Shown in pieces: positions 1 through 8,045 of a stretch of 16,540 bases of DNA. The position numbers and the translations under genes were made by a program. The stretch comes from DATKQD01 sp050695655. Lineage in GTDB: Bacteria > Chloroflexota > JAJPGV01. The stretch spans positions 1 through 16,540 of the forward strand of contig JBOGTU010000142.1 of assembly GCA_050695655.1 (NCBI GenBank), written 5' to 3'. A model generated the notes under the pieces. That model was given only the letters and a program-made list of their open reading frames with translations, was not told where the DNA came from and made no database searches. Position 1 is the first letter of the stretch. The number at the start of each line of letters is the position of its first letter.

Positions 1-564
1 GAAATCCACCAAGCAGGGCTCCTCGACACAGCCGAACGCGAGGTGGGACCCGTCGACATCCTCATCAACAACGCCACCGGCTGGGCTTACCCGGACACAT
101 TCAAAGCCGCCGCCACCGACCGGCTGGGCCGCGGTCTGGTGCCCGTGACTGCCCAGGCCTTCGACCACCAATTTGGCGTTGACGCTCGCGGCAGCGCCCT
201 TCTCATTGCCGAGTTTGCGCGCCGCCACGTCAGCCGAGGCGCAAATTGGGGACGCATCGTCGGCCTCATCTCGGGCGGACGGGATGGCTTCCCCGAGGAA
301 GTCTCGTATGGCGCCGCGAAAGCTGCGCTTGCCAGCTACACACTATCGGCGGCGCTCGAGCTGGCCGACGAGGGCATCACCGCCAACCTGGTGCATCCAC
401 CGGTGACGGACACCGGATGGATCACCGACGCTGTGCGCCAGGCCGTGCGCGATAATCCGCGGCTGACCCATATCACCCGACCGGAGGATGTGGCCGAAGT
501 GATCGCCTGGCTGTGCTCTGAAGCGGCGTGGTTGGTCAGCGGAAACGTCATTGTGCTGCGGTGA
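1..564 (+). CDS. short-chain dehydrogenase/reductase (SDR), 5' end cut by window
   Basis: NAD(P)-dependent oxidoreductase of the classical SDR family, closest in style to 3-oxoacyl-ACP reductase-like enzymes; the substrate is not evident. The frame is open from the first base, so the N-terminal Rossmann half, with its glycine-rich cofactor motif, lies outside the window. The visible 187 residues contain the NNA motif (DILINNA, near residue 20), the catalytic YxxxK (YGAAK, Tyr about 103 and Lys about 107) and an SGG segment before it that supplies the usual catalytic Ser region. The C-terminal end (RPEDVAEVIAWLCSE, then SGNVI) matches the usual SDR tail. An internal GTG at 43 could be called as a start, but it would cut the Rossmann fold, so it is rejected. 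The gene ends 147 bases before the next one, which lies on the opposite strand. The family is certain; the exact reaction is not. Confidence 0.88.
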   Translation, partial: EIHQAGLLDTAEREVGPVDILINNATGWAYPDTFKAAATDRLGRGLVPVTAQAFDHQFGVDARGSALLIAEFARRHVSRGANWGRIVGLISGGRDGFPEEVSYGAAKAALASYTLSAALELADEGITANLVHPPVTDTGWITDAVRQAVRDNPRLTHITRPEDVAEVIAWLCSEAAWLVSGNVIVLR

Positions 565-711
565 TGCACATGTGGGTGGCGAGGGCAGTGACCAGCGTCA
601 ATTCGCGATAGACCTTCACCCGCCGGAACTTAGCTTGCCCAACTTTCCAGGCGGCTGCCGTCCGGCACAGACCATGGTTCCCGAACGCCTCTGGCCGGCC
701 GGCCCATGCGC

Positions 712-1092
712 TTAGGAGGACCGTCTCCGCTCGGCCCTGGCGACCACCTCAAGCCGAATGTGGCCAGACCTCAGAGCTTGAGCGTCCACAGGCACAGTGA
801 CGGTAGTCGGGGGTATCCGACCCTCTTCGGTGTCAAGGCCCGACTCAACCAGGTTGAGCATCAGCCGCTGATAGGGCAGCTGCCGACGCGAGGCTTCATC
901 TCGAAGCCGCTGCAGCAGGCGTGACGGAACCCGGATTGAAATCGGAACCGTCCGGTCCAGCTGGGTGGCCCGCTCTCCGAGCTGCTTGAATGGACGGCCG
1001 GAGCGCTTGCTGTCGCCAATCATGGCGTCCAGCTCAGCGTTCAACTCGTCCTCGGTCATTTCTGAGTAATCCTTCGACTGCTCACTCGCCAT
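712..1092 (-). CDS. BrnA/CopG-like ribbon-helix-helix antitoxin
   Basis: Predicted DNA-binding antitoxin of a type II toxin-antitoxin pair. From the ATG at 1092 it is 126 residues. It has an acidic N-terminus (MTEDELNAELDAMIGD) and then a ribbon-helix-helix core: a beta strand (VPISIRVPSRLLQRL) followed by a helix with QRLMLNLVESGL. A tail of about 35 residues ends in a basic RAERRRSS. The frame stays open further upstream to 1158, but that part lies inside the toxin gene. The ATG at 1092 overlaps the toxin stop by 11 bases, the usual translational coupling of such pairs. In known BrnTA systems the antitoxin represses its own operon; the palindrome GTATATAC at 1384-1391 before the toxin could be its operator (inference). 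The RHH call is fairly safe; BrnA specifically is a family-level guess. Confidence 0.75.
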   Translation of the reverse strand: MASEQSKDYSEMTEDELNAELDAMIGDSKRSGRPFKQLGERATQLDRTVPISIRVPSRLLQRLRDEASRRQLPYQRLMLNLVESGLDTEEGRIPPTTVTVPVDAQALRSGHIRLEVVARAERRRSS

Positions 1093-1375
1093 GAACTTCT
1101 CTCCAACGCTCCTCAGTGATCTGCCAGGCGGTAGACGGACGGAGCTCTCGCTCACCAATGACGATGACGGCCAGGGGGCGGCCGGCCAGGGGGCGGCCGG
1201 CCTGGCTGCGTCCGATCGCCAGCCGCCGACCGTCCCTGGCTTCCTCGTGACGCGTCTCTGGATCCGTCAATACCTCTTCGACCTCTTCGCACGTGATTTC
1301 GCGATCGGCCCGTTCAACGAGCAGGTGGTGGAGGTTTTCGTCGTCCCACACCACTCGTGGCAGTCGGCCCGCCAT
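1082..1375 (-). CDS. BrnT-like toxin (putative ribonuclease toxin)
   Basis: Predicted 97-residue toxin, first gene of the pair. The N-terminus (VVWDDENLHHLL) matches the BrnT pattern of a tryptophan-aspartate start followed by a helix. After it come an acidic helix (ITCEEVEEVLTDPE) and beta strands (RRLAIGRSQAGR, LAVIVIGER). BrnT toxins are small RNases related to RelE. The canonical C-terminal basic motif is not obvious here: the end reads STAWQITEERWREVHGE. A 15-base tandem duplication inserts an extra GRPLA between two strands, which might weaken or inactivate the protein. The start at 1375 was chosen because a TATACT hexamer lies exactly 7 bases upstream and the BrnT-like homology begins there; the open frame itself runs to 1510. 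DUF4258-like proteins are an alternative family. Confidence 0.68.
   Translation of the reverse strand: MAGRLPRVVWDDENLHHLLVERADREITCEEVEEVLTDPETRHEEARDGRRLAIGRSQAGRPLAGRPLAVIVIGERELRPSTAWQITEERWREVHGE
1169..1198. repeat. perfect 15-bp tandem duplication inside the BrnT-like toxin gene
   Basis: GGCCAGGGGGCGGCC occurs twice with no gap, at 1169-1183 and 1184-1198. The length is a multiple of three, so the reading frame is kept and the toxin gains five residues (GRPLA twice) on the minus strand. This is typical of replication slippage in GC-rich DNA. Confidence 0.9.
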
Positions 1376-1382
1376 CCAGTTT

Positions 1383-1391
1383 AGTATATAC
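1383..1391 (-). promoter_or_regulatory. -10 hexamer TATACT within a palindrome, likely leaderless promoter of toxin 1
   Basis: On the minus strand TATACT (1388 to 1383) is followed by 7 bases and then the toxin ATG at 1375, which places the expected transcription start on or beside the A of the ATG. The overlapping palindrome GTATATAC (1384-1391) could be the antitoxin's autoregulatory operator. No clear -35 box is seen. Confidence 0.5.
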
Positions 1392-1519
1392 GATGCGCAG
1401 GAGCCGTATGTCCTCGGTGTCTTTGTCGGCGCCTGCTTGTAGTGAGCGCGGCGGCCTTCCGGATGTGAACAGCCACGCAAATTGACGAGCAGCTGGGCGT
1501 TCCCGGCCACAGCGGCGCG

Positions 1520-1525
1520 TATGCT
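1520..1525 (+). promoter_or_regulatory. -10 hexamer TATGCT, likely leaderless promoter of the glycosyltransferase-like gene
   Basis: TATGCT is followed by 7 bases (GGTGCAG) and then ATG at 1533. The spacing equals that at both toxin-first TA operons. It supports 1533, rather than 1521 or an upstream TTG at 1482, as the start. There is no matching -35. Confidence 0.4.
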
Positions 1526-1532
1526 GGTGCAG

Positions 1533-2558
1533 ATGTGGCAGGGTTTGGCGGTCTACTTCGCGCTGGTGGGGCTGCGTGTGCTGCTCAACTACAGGGGCCT
1601 GCGCACCTACCTGCTCATTCCCCTGCTGGCGCCGAGCCAGGAGGAGCCGCCGGCCTGGCCTGGCGTCACGGTTGTGGTGATGGCGGCGGGGCAGAGCGCG
1701 GCGCAGGTCGCCACGCATGTGAAAAGCCTGCTCGCCTCCAGCACGGTGCCGCGCCAGGTGATCGCGGTGGGCGAGCTGGATGCGCAAGCCACGGCCGCCG
1801 CTGTCGAAACCGGCGCGAGCGTGAGCCCCATGTGGCCGCCGGCGATCCCAAGCGAATGGCTGCTGTTCACCACGCCGGACACGCTGCACCAGCCCTCTGC
1901 ACTCAAGCTGGCGCTGGGAACCGCCCTGCGTGAGGGGCTCGATGCGCTGGCTCTGCTGCCGCGCGCCCACTGCCTGAGCTTTTGCGACCGGCTGGTGGTG
2001 CCTTTTGGCGAGCAGCAGTACTTCGCCGCGGCGCCCGGTGACCAGCTCAACCAGGCGCACAGTCGCGCGGCGCTGGCGACACCCCACTACTTCCTGGTAC
2101 GCCAGACCGCCCTGCAGACACTGCAGGTCAGCGCTCCCCCCACCACGATGGACGCGGCGACGGCTCTCGCGCAGCAACTGAAGGCCGGCGGCCGAGCTGT
2201 GCGCTTCATGCGGGGCGACTTTCAGGTGAGTCTTCAGCGAGCGCGCAGCTGGAACCAGCTTCGGCGCACCGCGCGGCCCCTCACTGGCCTCGGCGCGGGC
2301 CGGCGGCTGCTGCTGGGGCTGAGCCTGCTGCTTTCGTGGCTGGCCATCCCCTGCGCCATCTACGGCCTGGCCGCGCACTCGCTGCCGTTCGAGCTGGCAG
2401 CCGTGCTCACCTACGTCATAGGCGCCGCCGAACTGCTCACCTGGCAGTTCCTCTGCCAGGCGCCGCTGGCATACTCGTTCCTGGCCCCGGTCAGCACGCT
2501 CGCGTTCGCCCTGCTGCTGCTCCAGGGTCACCCCCAGCGGAAGACGGCCCAAACCTGA
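1533..2558 (+). CDS. membrane-anchored glycosyltransferase family 2-like protein, partly degenerate
   Basis: Predicted 341-residue membrane protein resembling the GT2 group that includes HpnB/CrtQ-type sugar or lipid glycosyltransferases. A hydrophobic N-terminal helix (WQGLAVYFALVGLRVLL, residues 2-18) is followed by a soluble GT-A-like region. After that come two or three C-terminal membrane helices (LLLGLSLLLSWLAIP, LAAVLTYVIGAAELL, LAPVSTLAFALLLL). The segment WLLFTTPDTLHQPSALKLAL sits where GT2 enzymes have their DxD metal site; here it reads TPDT, so the first aspartate is lost. A later MDAATALAQQLKAGG with FMRGDF resembles the acceptor-side Asp region. It ends 19 bases before leuB. The start at 1533 rests on the -10 spacing and on placing the membrane helix at the N-terminus. 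The family call is moderate; activity is uncertain because of the altered DxD. Confidence 0.6.
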   Translation: MWQGLAVYFALVGLRVLLNYRGLRTYLLIPLLAPSQEEPPAWPGVTVVVMAAGQSAAQVATHVKSLLASSTVPRQVIAVGELDAQATAAAVETGASVSPMWPPAIPSEWLLFTTPDTLHQPSALKLALGTALREGLDALALLPRAHCLSFCDRLVVPFGEQQYFAAAPGDQLNQAHSRAALATPHYFLVRQTALQTLQVSAPPTTMDAATALAQQLKAGGRAVRFMRGDFQVSLQRARSWNQLRRTARPLTGLGAGRRLLLGLSLLLSWLAIPCAIYGLAAHSLPFELAAVLTYVIGAAELLTWQFLCQAPLAYSFLAPVSTLAFALLLLQGHPQRKTAQT

Positions 2559-2565
2559 CGCCCGG

Positions 2566-2571
2566 TATTCT
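2566..2571 (+). promoter_or_regulatory. -10 hexamer TATTCT before leuB
   Basis: TATTCT is followed by 6 bases (GGTGGA) and the leuB ATG at 2578. This suggests a leaderless leuB transcript, although GGTGGA could also act as a weak, very close ribosome binding site. No -35 match is seen. Confidence 0.4.
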
Positions 2572-2577
2572 GGTGGA

Positions 2578-3654
2578 ATGCTCAACATCGCAGTTCTGCC
2601 GGGCGACGGCATCGGGCCCGAGGTGTGCCGCGAGGCAATCAAAGTGCTGAAGGCGCTCGGTGCCAAGTTCAAGCTGGATTTCCACTTCCGCGAGGCACTC
2701 GTGGGCGGGGCCGCCATGGATGCGCACGGCACGGCCCTGCGCGAGGAGGACTTTGCCCTCTGCAAACGGGCCGGCGCCATCCTTTTTGGCGCGGTGGGCG
2801 GTCCCCGTTGGGACGATCCTCAGGCAAAGGTTCGGCCCGAGCAAGCCCTCTTTCGGCTGCGCTCCGGCTTCAAGCTGTATGCCAACCTCCGGCCGGTGAA
2901 GGTCGTGCCAAGCCTGATGGGCGCCTCGCCCATCAAAGAAGACGTGCTCCGCGGGACAGACCTGGTGGTGGTGCGCGAGCTCACCGGCGGCCTCTACTTC
3001 GGCAAGCCGAGCAAGGTCTGGACGACGCCCGGTGGCCTGGTGAAGTCCGTGGACACCATGGCCTACACCCGCCCGGAGATCGAGCGCATCCTGGTGACCG
3101 GCTTCGAGCTGGCCCGCGGCCGCCGCAAGAAGCTGACTTCTGTGGACAAAGCCAACGTGCTCTCCACTTCACGCCTGTGGCGGCAAACCGCGGGCGAAGT
3201 GGCCAAGCGCTACCCCGATGTGGAGTTCAGCTCCATGCTGGTGGATACCTGCTCCATGCAACTGGTGCGCGATCCACGCCAGTTCGATGTGATCGTGACC
3301 GAGAACACTTTCGGCGACATCCTGACCGATGAGGCCTCGCAGCTCACCGGCTCCATGGGGCTGCTCCCCTCAGCCAGCACTGGCCAGGGCGCCTTCGGCC
3401 TGTACGAGCCCATTCATGGCACGGCGCCGGACATCGCTGGCAAGGGCATTGCCAATCCACTTGCGGCCATCCTGAGCGCCGCGCTCATGCTGCGCCTCAC
3501 CTTCAAGCTCGAAGCGCCGGCCGCCGCCATCGAACGCGCCGTCCAGGCCGTGCTGGACCAGGGCCACCGCACCGCGGACCTCGCCGCCCCCGGCGCCAAG
3601 GCCACACACACCAGCGACATGGGGGACCTCGTGGCCAGCCAGGTGGCCGCGTAG
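2578..3654 (+). CDS. leuB: 3-isopropylmalate dehydrogenase
   Basis: Oxidises and decarboxylates 3-isopropylmalate to 2-oxoisocaproate with NAD+, the third step of leucine synthesis, in the cytoplasm. At 358 residues it is full length for the family. The diagnostic features appear in order: GDGIGPEV near the N-terminus, GAVGGPRWDD, the substrate-binding arginines in RPEQALFRLRSGFKLYANLR, RELTGGLYFGKP, DTMAYTRPEIERI, the catalytic Lys in TSVDKANVL, the metal-binding aspartates in ENTFGDILTDEASQLTGSMG, and the NAD-binding EPIHGTAPDIAGKGIANP. Small departures from consensus include VDTCSMQ where many enzymes have VDNAAMQ. No leuA, leuC or leuD lies nearby, so leuB is uncoupled from the rest of the pathway here. 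Tartrate or isocitrate dehydrogenase paralogs are less likely, because the GPRWDD and ANLRP segments fit LeuB. Confidence 0.96.
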   Translation: MLNIAVLPGDGIGPEVCREAIKVLKALGAKFKLDFHFREALVGGAAMDAHGTALREEDFALCKRAGAILFGAVGGPRWDDPQAKVRPEQALFRLRSGFKLYANLRPVKVVPSLMGASPIKEDVLRGTDLVVVRELTGGLYFGKPSKVWTTPGGLVKSVDTMAYTRPEIERILVTGFELARGRRKKLTSVDKANVLSTSRLWRQTAGEVAKRYPDVEFSSMLVDTCSMQLVRDPRQFDVIVTENTFGDILTDEASQLTGSMGLLPSASTGQGAFGLYEPIHGTAPDIAGKGIANPLAAILSAALMLRLTFKLEAPAAAIERAVQAVLDQGHRTADLAAPGAKATHTSDMGDLVASQVAA

Positions 3655-3714
3655 ACATCGCCGCCCTGCATCAGCGCCTCACCCTCCAGCACGAGTGCGC
3701 ACCGTGGCAGCCGT

Positions 3715-3720
3715 TACTCT
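3715..3720 (+). promoter_or_regulatory. -10 hexamer TACTCT before pth
   Basis: TACTCT is followed by 6 bases (TTTCAG) and the GTG start of pth at 3727. No Shine-Dalgarno is present, consistent with leaderless translation. It lies in the 72-base gap after leuB, so pth-mfd probably has its own promoter. Confidence 0.4.
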
Positions 3721-3726
3721 TTTCAG

Positions 3727-4398
3727 GTGATCCAGCGGCTTTGGAGGCGAGATCGAGACGCGGCGCTGCCAGCGGACCAGGCCAGCGCGGCGTGGCTCGT
3801 GGTGGGGCTGGGCAATCCAGGCCGCCAGTACGAACGCAACCGGCACAATGTGGGCTTCCGCGTGCTGGATGAGCTGGCGCGAATGCAGGGCGCGCGATTC
3901 GACCGTCAGCGAGCCAAAGGCAAGCTGGCGATCGGCAAACCGAGCGGCCAGGCGACCTATCTCCTGAAGCCGCAAACGTTTGTGAACGACAGCGGCCGCT
4001 GCGTCGGCGCGGTTGCCCGTTATTACCGCGTGCCGCTGGAGCGGTTGGTGGTGGTGTGCGACGACATTGACCTGCCCTTCGGGCGTCTTCGCCTGCGCCC
4101 CGGCGGCAGTTCCGGCGGGCACAACGGCCTCAAGTCGATCATGCAGGCGCTCGGCGGCCGGCAGGATTTCGCCCGCCTCCGGCTGGGCGTGGGCCGCCCA
4201 CCTCACGTGCACGAGGTGGTGATTGGCCACGTGTTGGAGAATTTCTCCCAGTCCGAGGAGGCGGAGCTCGCCACGCTTCTTCCGGCCGCGGCGGACGCGC
4301 TGCAGCTGGTGCTGCGGGGCAGCATCGATCAGGCGATGGACCGTTACAACGGGCGCACCGCCGCCGCGCCAAGCCCCGCCACCAGCCAGGAGGGGTAG
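3727..4398 (+). CDS. pth: peptidyl-tRNA hydrolase
   Basis: Releases tRNA from peptidyl-tRNA that drops off ribosomes, in the cytoplasm. The 223 residues are longer than the usual 185-200 owing to about 22 extra N-terminal residues and a C-terminal tail. Active-site residues are all visible: Asn30 in VVGLGNPG, catalytic His40 in RNRHNVGF, Asn87 in KPQTFVNDSG, Asp112 in CDDIDLPFG and His132-Asn133 in GGHNGLKSI. The start is GTG at 3727, because no ATG, GTG or TTG lies between it and the conserved WLVVGLGNPG and a TACTCT hexamer sits 6 bases before it. The last codons contain the strong Shine-Dalgarno of mfd, which begins 7 bases after the stop. A pth-mfd neighbourhood is common in Gram-positive lineages (for example spoVC and mfd in Bacillus subtilis), linking translation quality control with transcription-coupled repair. 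Confidence 0.96.
   Translation: MIQRLWRRDRDAALPADQASAAWLVVGLGNPGRQYERNRHNVGFRVLDELARMQGARFDRQRAKGKLAIGKPSGQATYLLKPQTFVNDSGRCVGAVARYYRVPLERLVVVCDDIDLPFGRLRLRPGGSSGGHNGLKSIMQALGGRQDFARLRLGVGRPPHVHEVVIGHVLENFSQSEEAELATLLPAAADALQLVLRGSIDQAMDRYNGRTAAAPSPATSQEG
4388..4395 (+). promoter_or_regulatory. Shine-Dalgarno of mfd, inside the end of pth
   Basis: AGGAGGGG lies 10 bases before the ATG at 4406. It decides this start, since the same frame stays open through pth back to 4223 with no other supported start. Confidence 0.8.
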
Positions 4399-4405
4399 GC
4401 TCGCC

Positions 4406-7400
4406 ATGGCGCTGTACGGGCTCTTGCCGGCGCTGCAGCAGGCGCCCGCGTTCCAGGCGCTGGTGGCCTCGCTCAAGCAGGGCCCCGGTCCGAAGACGGG
4501 GGACGACGCTGTTGGCGGCGCGCCGGCGGCCAGCTTGCCCTTCATCCTCGCCGCGCTGCAGGTGGCGCTCAAGCGCCCCATCGTGGCCGTTCTGTCCGAA
4601 GCCGAGCGCGCCCGCCAGGCGTTTGACGAGCTGCGCCAATGGAGCCTGGAGCCGGCCTCTGCACTCCTCTTCCCCGAGCTGGAGGGCCAGCCCTATGATG
4701 CCGGCAGCGCCCGGCCGGATACCCTCCGCGCCCGGGCCGCGGTGCTGGCCGAGCTGAAAACGCAACCCCAGCACGAAGGGCGCTGGTTCCGGCCGCTGGT
4801 CATCACCTCGGCCGCGGCGCTCTTCCCCAGGGTCACCCCGCCGGACCAGTTCGCGGCGCAGGTATTCACCCTGCAGCAGGGCCAGATCATCACCCCCGAT
4901 GCCCTCATGCGCGAGTGGTACCGCATGGGCTTTGAGGCCGTGCCCGTGGTAGAGGAGCCGGGCACGTTCACCCGCCGCGGCGGCATTGTGGACGTGTTCC
5001 CGCCAGCGCATGCGCAGCCCGTGCGCATCGAATTCTGGGGCGATGAGATCGAATCCATCCGCCTGTTCGAGCCCGCCACGCAGCTCAGCGCGGGGCAGCT
5101 GCAAACCGCCACCTTCACACCCGTGCGTGAGGTGCCGGCCGGCGCTGCCGAACGGGCCGGCGAACTGCTGGACCGCCTGAACTTTGATGGCTGCCGCGAG
5201 GAGGAGGCCGGCCGCTGGCGCCAGGCACTGGATGCCATCACCGCGGACCAGAAGACGGACGACGCCGACTTCTACCTGCGCTTCCTCTTTCCGCGGCCCG
5301 CCTCATTGCTGGATTACCTGCCGCCTCAGGGGCTGGTGCTGCTGGCCGAAGAGGGCGCGCTGACCCGGCAGATGGCCAATCTGGCAGCCCAGGCCGAAGA
5401 AGCGCGAGCAGAGCTGGCGCGCGAGGGCGACTTGCCCGAAGGCCTGCCGCGGCCCTACCTCACCTGGCCCGAGGTGCTGGCGACGGGCGCTCCCATGCTG
5501 CGGCTCACCGCCGGACCCGCGGCCAACGTAGACCTCGGCTTTCGCATGGCCAGCTCCTACGGCGGCAAGCTGAAGTCCGCCGCCGCCGAGGTGAAGAAGT
5601 GGCTGGCCGATGGCGATCGGGTGGTGCTGCTGAGCCTGCAGTCGCTCCGCCTGAGCGATCAGCTGGCCGAGGAGCAGCTCATCGCCCCCCCACTGGAGGA
5701 CCTCACAGCCCTGCCGGAGCCAGGCGCCCTCACGCTGCTGACCGGCGCTCTCAAAGAGGGCTGGCGCAATCCCGACCTCCACCTGGACCTGCTCACGGAC
5801 ATCGAGCTCTTCGGCTGGGCCAAGCCCAAACGGTCGCTGGCGGCCAAATCCGCCGCGCCGGCGATCATGCTGTCGGATATCGCGCCGGGCGATTTCGTGG
5901 TGCACGTGGAGCATGGCGTGGCACGCTACGCCGGCCTGGTGCGACGCGAACTGGAGGGCATTGGGCGCGAATACCTGGTACTGCACTACGCCGGGACAGA
6001 TCAGCTGTTTGTGCCCGTGGAGCAGATCGACCGCATCAGCCGCTTCGTGGGGGTGGGGGATGCCAAGCCCACCCTCAGCAAGCTCGGCACGGCCGATTGG
6101 GAGAAGGCCAAGAGCCGCGTCAAGCAGTCCATCGTGCACCTGGCCGCGCAGCTGCTGGCGCTGTACTCGCGCCGCGAGATGAGCCCCGGCTTCGCTTTTC
6201 CGCCGGACGCACCCTGGCAGGATGAGCTGGAGGCAAGCTTCCCCTATGTTGAAACGCCAGATCAGCTGCAGGCCGCCGCCGAGATCAAGGAGGACATGGA
6301 GCGTGCGCGCCCTATGGACCGCCTGCTGTGCGGCGACGTTGGCTTCGGCAAGACGGAGGTAGCCCTGCGCGCCGCCTTCAAAGCGGTGACGGCGGGCAAA
6401 CAGGTGGCCGTGCTGGTACCCACCACCGTGCTGGCTGAGCAGCACTTCAACACCTTCCGCGAGCGCGTGAAGCCGTTCCCCGTGAAGGTGGAGATGCTGA
6501 GCCGCTTCCGATCGCCGGCCGACCAGAAGCGGGTGGTGCAGGATCTGCACCTGGGCGGTGTGGACGTGCTGATTGGCACGCATCGCCTGCTCCAGCGCGA
6601 TGTGCATTTCAAGGACCTGGGCCTGCTGGTGATCGACGAAGAGCAGCGCTTCGGGGTGATGCACAAGGAGCGGCTCAAGGAGCTCCGCCAGGATGTGGAC
6701 GTGCTCACCATGACCGCCACGCCCATCCCCCGCACCCTGAACATGGCCATGGTGGGCGTGCGCGACATGAGCGTCATCGAAACACCGCCGGAGTACCGGC
6801 ACCCCATCAAAACCTACCTCGAACCGTATCGCGACGACGTGGTACGCGATGCCATTCTGCGTGAAGTGAAGCGCGGCGGGCAGGTGTACTACGTGCACAA
6901 CCGCGTGGAAACCATGGCGCCGGCCATCCAGCGCCTGCGCAAGCTGGTGCCCGAAGCCACCTTTATGGCGGCGCACGGACAGATGGACGAGGGCCAGCTG
7001 GAAAAAGCAATGTACCAGTTCGAGCGCGGCGAGTACGACGTGCTGGTATGCAGCACCATCATCGAAAACGGGCTCGATATCGCCAATGTCAACACCATCG
7101 TCATCAACGAGGCAGGCAAACTGGGACTGGCCCAGCTGTACCAGCTGCGCGGCCGCGTGGGCCGCGGCACCGTGCAGGCGTACGCCTACCTGCTCTTCAA
7201 AGGCGATGTACCCCTGACAGATCAAGCGGAGAAGCGCCTGCGCACCATCTTCGAAACCACGGACCTTGGCGCCGGCTTCAAAATCGCCATGAAGGACCTG
7301 GAGATTCGCGGCGCCGGCAATCTGCTGGGCCCAGAGCAGCACGGGCAGATGAACACGGTAGGCTTCGACCTCTACTGCAAGCTCCTGGCGGAATCCATCC

Positions 7401-7984
7401 AGGAGCTGAAGGGCGAAGACGTGCCCGACCCCACCCGCAAGGACAGCGTAACCGTCGATGTGGGGCTGGATGCTCTGATCCCGGACGAGTACGTGGCGGA
7501 CCTGGCGCAGAAGATGAACCTGTATCAGCGTTTGGCGCTGGTCACCACGCTGGGGCAATCGGCCGCCCTGCGCAAGGAGATCCGCGATCGCTTCGGGCCG
7601 CTGCCCGAGGCCGCGGCGAACCTGTTCTTCCTGCTGGACCTCAAACTGGCTGCGCTGGCCGCGGGGGTGGACGTCATCAAAAAGCGCCAGGAGGAGATTC
7701 AGCTTATCCTGCGCGAGGGTGCCAGCTTCGACCGTGATCTGCTGGCCCGCCGCTTCGGCCAGGGCCTGCGCTTGGGCACGCGGCAGCTGCACCTGCGGGT
7801 CGTGGCTACGCCAACCGAGCCGGAGGGCTGGCGGGCGCAACTCACGGCGCTGCTGGGTGTGCTGGCGGGCACACCAGCCGTATTGGGCTCGCAGGACTCC
7901 TCCGGCAACGGCTTCAACACCGCGCCGCGGGGTTCGGCCACTGCCCCGCTGGCGGCGGCCGGGCGACGCGGCGCGGTATCGTAA
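4406..7984 (+). CDS. mfd: transcription-repair coupling factor
   Basis: DNA translocase that removes RNA polymerase stalled at lesions and recruits UvrA. The 1192 residues fit the family. An N-terminal UvrB-like region covers about 1-330 (including FTRRGGIVDVFPP and IEFWGDEIESIR). The RNA-polymerase-interacting domain begins near 494 (PGDFVVHVEHGVARYAGL) and includes GTDQLFVPVEQIDRIS. The RecG-like motor has Walker A GDVGFGKTE at about 643-651, motif II DEEQ at 744-747, TATPIPRT from 770 and motif VI QLRGRVGRG near 912. These are followed by the translocation segment with EIRGAGNLLGPEQHG. The C-terminal TRCF domain (VDVGLDALIPDEYVADLAQK and after) is present. The last 40 or so residues are low-complexity Gly/Ala/Ser/Arg. 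Probably cotranscribed with pth and perhaps with the deacetylase 50 bases downstream. A long antisense open frame across this gene is a base-composition artefact. Confidence 0.97.
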   Translation: MALYGLLPALQQAPAFQALVASLKQGPGPKTGDDAVGGAPAASLPFILAALQVALKRPIVAVLSEAERARQAFDELRQWSLEPASALLFPELEGQPYDAGSARPDTLRARAAVLAELKTQPQHEGRWFRPLVITSAAALFPRVTPPDQFAAQVFTLQQGQIITPDALMREWYRMGFEAVPVVEEPGTFTRRGGIVDVFPPAHAQPVRIEFWGDEIESIRLFEPATQLSAGQLQTATFTPVREVPAGAAERAGELLDRLNFDGCREEEAGRWRQALDAITADQKTDDADFYLRFLFPRPASLLDYLPPQGLVLLAEEGALTRQMANLAAQAEEARAELAREGDLPEGLPRPYLTWPEVLATGAPMLRLTAGPAANVDLGFRMASSYGGKLKSAAAEVKKWLADGDRVVLLSLQSLRLSDQLAEEQLIAPPLEDLTALPEPGALTLLTGALKEGWRNPDLHLDLLTDIELFGWAKPKRSLAAKSAAPAIMLSDIAPGDFVVHVEHGVARYAGLVRRELEGIGREYLVLHYAGTDQLFVPVEQIDRISRFVGVGDAKPTLSKLGTADWEKAKSRVKQSIVHLAAQLLALYSRREMSPGFAFPPDAPWQDELEASFPYVETPDQLQAAAEIKEDMERARPMDRLLCGDVGFGKTEVALRAAFKAVTAGKQVAVLVPTTVLAEQHFNTFRERVKPFPVKVEMLSRFRSPADQKRVVQDLHLGGVDVLIGTHRLLQRDVHFKDLGLLVIDEEQRFGVMHKERLKELRQDVDVLTMTATPIPRTLNMAMVGVRDMSVIETPPEYRHPIKTYLEPYRDDVVRDAILREVKRGGQVYYVHNRVETMAPAIQRLRKLVPEATFMAAHGQMDEGQLEKAMYQFERGEYDVLVCSTIIENGLDIANVNTIVINEAGKLGLAQLYQLRGRVGRGTVQAYAYLLFKGDVPLTDQAEKRLRTIFETTDLGAGFKIAMKDLEIRGAGNLLGPEQHGQMNTVGFDLYCKLLAESIQELKGEDVPDPTRKDSVTVDVGLDALIPDEYVADLAQKMNLYQRLALVTTLGQSAALRKEIRDRFGPLPEAAANLFFLLDLKLAALAAGVDVIKKRQEEIQLILREGASFDRDLLARRFGQGLRLGTRQLHLRVVATPTEPEGWRAQLTALLGVLAGTPAVLGSQDSSGNGFNTAPRGSATAPLAAAGRRGAVS

Positions 7985-8024
7985 GACGGTGCGCTGCAGC
8001 GAGCGCCAAACCGGAGCGACAGGC

Positions 8025-8045
8025 ATGACAAGCGATGACAACTGA
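8025..8045 (+). promoter_or_regulatory. six-codon mini-ORF overlapping the start of the Mca-like gene
   Basis: An ATG at 8025, 8 bases after a GGAG (8013-8016), opens a frame of only six codons (MTSDDN) ending at 8045. It overlaps the ATG at 8035 of the next gene by 11 bases. It may couple translation of the Mca-like gene to upstream ribosomes, since that gene has no Shine-Dalgarno of its own. Chance remains quite possible. Confidence 0.2.

Noticed and set aside
693..704. Palindrome GGCCGGCCGGCC just past the antitoxin 1 stop, as a terminator
   Set aside because: It is too short and too regular, with no T-run on either strand; such strings are expected in GC-rich DNA.
1314..2780. Minus-strand frame of about 490 codons opposite the glycosyltransferase-like gene
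   Set aside because: Low-complexity Arg/Gln-rich product, opposite to a frame with membrane helices and GT2-like segments.
4139..5104. Minus-strand frames across pth and the start of mfd
   Set aside because: They are the antisense of two well-supported genes and show no family features.
5303..8041. Long minus-strand open frame of about 900 codons antisense to mfd
   Set aside because: Third-position GC bias of mfd keeps the opposite frame open; the translation is rich in His, Gln, Arg and Ala with no domain.
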